9,481 nucleotides of DNA from Candidatus Glassbacteria bacterium RIFCSPLOWO2_12_FULL_58_11. GTDB taxonomy: Bacteria > Gemmatimonadota > Glassbacteria > GWA2-58-10. This document shows, one piece after another, positions 6,807 to 9,481 of this stretch. The stretch's first letter is position 1. Each line of letters starts with the position of its first letter. A model generated the notes under the pieces. The model did no database searches. It was not told the origin of the DNA and saw only the letters and a list, made by a program, of their open reading frames with translations. Both the position numbers and the translations under genes were made by a program. Location: contig MFIX01000131.1 in NCBI GenBank assembly GCA_001780825.1, positions 1 to 9,481 of the forward strand. Reading direction: 5' to 3'.

Positions 6807-8210
6807 ATGCTGAAAGATATTATCAGAAAAGAGCTGCTGGACACGATTTCCAGCCTGAAATTCGTTTTTACTTTCCTGCTCTGTACGGTCATGATCCTGC
6901 TTTCGATTTATATTGGTATAAACAACTACCGCAGCGATTTGAAAGAGTACCAGGCCTCGGTGGCTCTGAACCGCTCCAACTTGGAAAGCCAGCCCTCCTA
7001 TCAGGCCCTGGCCGGTCTGGGGGTGAAAATCAGTAAACCGCCCCAGGTTCTTAGCACTCTGGTCACCGGAATCCAGAATGCGGTCGGCCGGGTGGCCTCA
7101 GTCAAAGAGAGTTACGATCCGGAGCTTGTCGACTCCAAGTACAGCACCAGCCCGATATTCTCCGTATTCGGCGACCTGGACCTCGAGTTCATCGTGCGGA
7201 TTGTCCTCAGCCTGCTCGCGATCTTGTTTACCTATGATGCAATCTGCGGAGAAAAGGAGAGCGGCACGCTGAAAATGTCCCTGGCCAACAGCCTGCCCCG
7301 TGATCGCCTGATAATCGGCAAGGCTGTCGGCTCCTTTATCAGTCTGCTTATCCCGCTGATGGTGCCCTTGCTTCTCGGCCTGCTGATCCTGTCCTTATAT
7401 CCCGACATCAACCTGGGCCGCGAGGAATGGTCTCGGATCGGCCTGCTGGTCCTGTTGTTCCTTCTTTACATCTCGGTGTTCTTCAGTCTCGGCATTTTTG
7501 TTTCCACTCTCTCCACCAGGTCATCGGTCAGCATCCTGATCCTGCTGATTGCCTGGGTCACTTTCGTCACCCTGGTCCCCAAAGCCGCGGTTATCGCTTC
7601 CGGGCAAATTTATCCCGTACCCTCGGTGCATGAAATCACCGCGCAGAAGGATGCTTTCCAGCAGGAAATTCAGGGAAACGTCCAGAAAGAAGTCCGGGAC
7701 TGGGTACATACAAATTCACCCAAGCCGGGAGAAGACCCGAAAGCCTGGCAGGAGAAATTCACGAAATACCTGGAGGACAGTCAGCAGGAAGCCTCCCGGA
7801 AAATCGATGAGAAGAACGCGGCCCTGGAGTCGGAGTTCCAGGCCAGACGGCAGCGGCAGGATCTGATCGCCATGAACCTGTCCCGGATTTCGCCGGCCTC
7901 GGCCCTGATGTATGCCTCGATGAGCCTGAGCGGAACAGGGATAAACGAACACATCCGCTTCCTTAATTCGATCAAGAATTACAAGCCGGTGTGGACCAAG
8001 TGGGCCAATTCCAAGAGGATGAGAACCCTGCTTTTACGCAAAGAACAGCCGAAACCGGATCTCAGTGACATGCCCCGGCATACTTTCACTCCGGAATCTT
8101 TCAGCCAGTCGGCCAGGCGGGCTATTCCGGATTTTACGATCATGCTCGTGCTGATCATCTTGTTTATCGCCGGAGCCTATGTCGCATTCCTGAAATACGA
8201 TGTACGGTGA
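6807..8210 (+). CDS. ABC-2 type permease D, DUF3526-like
   Basis: This copy has 467 residues. The layout is TM1 (19-38), an outer loop with NNYRSDLKEY (39-48) and PPQVLSTLVTG (78-88), TM2 (125-143), the cytoplasmic turn CGEKESGTL (147-155), TM3 (174-197), TM4 (210-234), TM5 (240-257), an outer domain (258-441), TM6 (443-461) and the tail LKYDVR, the only copy with Lys before YDVR. The outer domain is strongly charged and helix-prone (280-350), then has NLSRISP (357-363) and GTG (376-378), close to copy A over this stretch. PDLSDMP (417-423) precedes TM6 and matches the equivalent segment of A and B. ATG 6807 has AAGGA six nt upstream. The gap to C is 80 nt and to E 65 nt, without a clear terminator in either, so transcription probably runs through. 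Confidence 0.9.
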   Translation: MLKDIIRKELLDTISSLKFVFTFLLCTVMILLSIYIGINNYRSDLKEYQASVALNRSNLESQPSYQALAGLGVKISKPPQVLSTLVTGIQNAVGRVASVKESYDPELVDSKYSTSPIFSVFGDLDLEFIVRIVLSLLAILFTYDAICGEKESGTLKMSLANSLPRDRLIIGKAVGSFISLLIPLMVPLLLGLLILSLYPDINLGREEWSRIGLLVLLFLLYISVFFSLGIFVSTLSTRSSVSILILLIAWVTFVTLVPKAAVIASGQIYPVPSVHEITAQKDAFQQEIQGNVQKEVRDWVHTNSPKPGEDPKAWQEKFTKYLEDSQQEASRKIDEKNAALESEFQARRQRQDLIAMNLSRISPASALMYASMSLSGTGINEHIRFLNSIKNYKPVWTKWANSKRMRTLLLRKEQPKPDLSDMPRHTFTPESFSQSARRAIPDFTIMLVLIILFIAGAYVAFLKYDVR

Positions 8211-8275
8211 TTTTTCTGTAATTTGTCAAGTTGTTTGCCGGACTTATTTTTTTCTGATGTAACTGGAGGCCGGAA

Positions 8276-9481
8276 ATGTTCCTGGTCGTGCTTAAAAAAG
8301 AACTTCTCGAAAACCTGCTGAGCTTCAAATTTCTGCTGATCACGGCGGTCACTACCCTGCTGGTGTCCACCAGCACATTCGTGATGTACCGCGCCTACCA
8401 GCTTCAGCTCGAGAACTACGATGCGCTCAAACCCTCCAAGGACCAGCCCGTGGCGATCATACCGCCCTCGCCGCTGTCGATTTTCGTGCGCGGCCTGGAG
8501 GAGAACCTCGGCCGCTCCCATACCATCGCTTTCGGCGGACAGGTCGAGGTCGGCAGCGGCCAGCAGACAGTGAACACCCTGTTTCGGCTGTTCACCACCC
8601 CGGACCTGCTCTACATTACGAAAGTGATCATGGCGCTGGCCGCCCTGCTCTTCGCGTTCGGCGCGGTCAACGGGGAAAAGGAGAACTGCACGCTGAGGCT
8701 TATTCTGGCCGGCAGTGTCAGGCGCTCGACTCTGCTGGCGGGCAAGTGGGCCGGCTCTTTCTTAAGCCTCAGCCTGCCGTTCGTGATTCTAGCCGGCCTC
8801 AGCGCGGCTGTCGTTTCCCTGCTGCCGGATGTCCAGCTCGACGGGGCGGACTGGCTCAGGCTCGGGCTGCTCCTTCTCGGGGCCCTGGCCTACCTGGCGG
8901 CGTTTTTTTCTCTGGGGTTCCTGATCTCCAGTCTCACCGCGCGCTCCTCCTCGGCGCTGGTGTTTTCCCTGCTGCTGTGGACGGTATTCGTGTTCGTGGC
9001 GCCCAGCCTCGGCAATATCCTGGCCCGGCAACTGGTGGATGTGTCCTCGGTCCAGAACATGAGCCTCAGGCGCAACCAGGTCTGGACCAGAGAGATTTTC
9101 GAGCTGATCGAGGAATTAAAGAAAGTACCCCTTTCCGAGCAGACACAGGAAAATTTACAGAAAATGCGTCAGCGGGCGCTGGAGAATATCAATATCGAAA
9201 ACGACCGGCTCAATGCCGAGTACCGCGGACGTCTCAACCTGCTGGCCGGAACCGCCCGGTTGGCGACTATGCTTTCGCCCTCCTCCTGTTTCTCTTTCTA
9301 TGCGATGGACATCGCCGGCACCGGCCTGCCGGAGGAGCGGCGGCTTAAGGAAGCTGTTCTGCGTTACAAGGATCAAGTCTGGGACCGCCCCACCAGTTCC
9401 TCGGGGCGCCTGGGCGGAGAATTCGAGGCTTTCGTGTATGACCGGACCCCCGTTGCCGAGGTGTTGCGCGCCAGCGGTCTG
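8276..9481 (+). CDS. ABC-2 type permease E, DUF3526-like (3' partial)
   Basis: The reading frame is open from ATG 8276 to the window edge, giving 402 residues. GGAGG at 8265-8269, six nt before the ATG, sets the start. The layout is an N-terminus LKKELLEN, TM1 (about 19-38), an outer loop with PPSPLSIFVRG (63-73), TM2 (111-130), the cytoplasmic turn NGEKENCTL (132-140), TM3 (160-183), TM4 (192-218), TM5 (224-243) and an outer domain with a charged helix-prone part (265-322), MLSPSSCF (332-339) and GTG (348-350). TM6 and the expected YDVR tail lie beyond the window. The turn is the most altered of the five, with Asn for Ser and Cys for Gly. Other copies run 65-120 residues beyond this point of alignment, so about 55-90 more residues are expected. 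It is the fifth tandem copy, and more may follow. Confidence 0.88.
   Translation, partial: MFLVVLKKELLENLLSFKFLLITAVTTLLVSTSTFVMYRAYQLQLENYDALKPSKDQPVAIIPPSPLSIFVRGLEENLGRSHTIAFGGQVEVGSGQQTVNTLFRLFTTPDLLYITKVIMALAALLFAFGAVNGEKENCTLRLILAGSVRRSTLLAGKWAGSFLSLSLPFVILAGLSAAVVSLLPDVQLDGADWLRLGLLLLGALAYLAAFFSLGFLISSLTARSSSALVFSLLLWTVFVFVAPSLGNILARQLVDVSSVQNMSLRRNQVWTREIFELIEELKKVPLSEQTQENLQKMRQRALENINIENDRLNAEYRGRLNLLAGTARLATMLSPSSCFSFYAMDIAGTGLPEERRLKEAVLRYKDQVWDRPTSSSGRLGGEFEAFVYDRTPVAEVLRASGL

Noticed and set aside
8228..8253. AAGT/ACTT hairpin followed by a T-run between permeases D and E as an intrinsic terminator
   Set aside because: The stem is only 4 bp and A/T-rich; the T-run alone is not enough. 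Read-through is more likely.
8746..9348. 200-codon + strand frame inside permease E
   Set aside because: Gly/Arg/Ala/Pro-rich shadow of permease E in another frame; the permease frame carries all family motifs through the same bases.
1277..9481. Naming the permeases nosY or gldF
   Set aside because: The architecture is similar, but there is no nosZ/nosD/nosL or gliding-gene context and the substrate cannot be read, so a gene symbol would overstate the evidence.

Overview
This is a bacterial window on one strand only. It has roughly 55-60% GC, purine-rich Shine-Dalgarno sites before the genes, and GTG or ATG starts. No rRNA, tRNA, CRISPR array, transposase or integrase is visible. A NEW3-type membrane-anchored protein next to NosF/NosY-like ABC genes would suit an uncultured environmental bacterium, perhaps of the Fibrobacteres-Chlorobi-Bacteroidetes supergroup. 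That placement is a low-confidence guess, because the window holds no phylogenetic marker.

Layout, all on the + strand: (1) 2-1267, the C-terminal part of an extracytoplasmic beta-rich protein with a NEW3-like domain and one C-terminal membrane helix; (2) 1277-2770, ABC-2 permease A; (3) a 194-nt gap; (4) 2965-3684, a complete ABC ATPase; (5) 3742-5346, permease B; (6) 5350-6726, permease C; (7) 6807-8210, permease D; (8) 8276 to the window edge, permease E, cut off at its 3' end. Gaps between genes are 3 to 194 nt, so the set reads as one operon or two closely spaced ones. It is open at both ends.

The five permeases are diverged paralogues with one shared architecture: a short cytoplasmic N-terminus with a K/R-E pair, TM1, a ~70-85 residue extracytoplasmic loop, TM2, a cytoplasmic [S/C/N]GEKE..TL turn, TM3-TM5, a large extracytoplasmic domain resembling DUF3526 with an invariant Ser-Pro, and a last helix. 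In the four complete copies the protein ends in exactly [R/K]YDVR. The single ATPase in the window is NosF/CcmA-like and is the obvious motor for some or all of them. The NEW3 protein would sit on the outer face of the same membrane, as a possible partner or substrate-binding accessory.

The unusual point is the stoichiometry: at least five different ABC-2 half-transporter subunits in tandem with one visible ATPase. The substrate cannot be read from the sequence.
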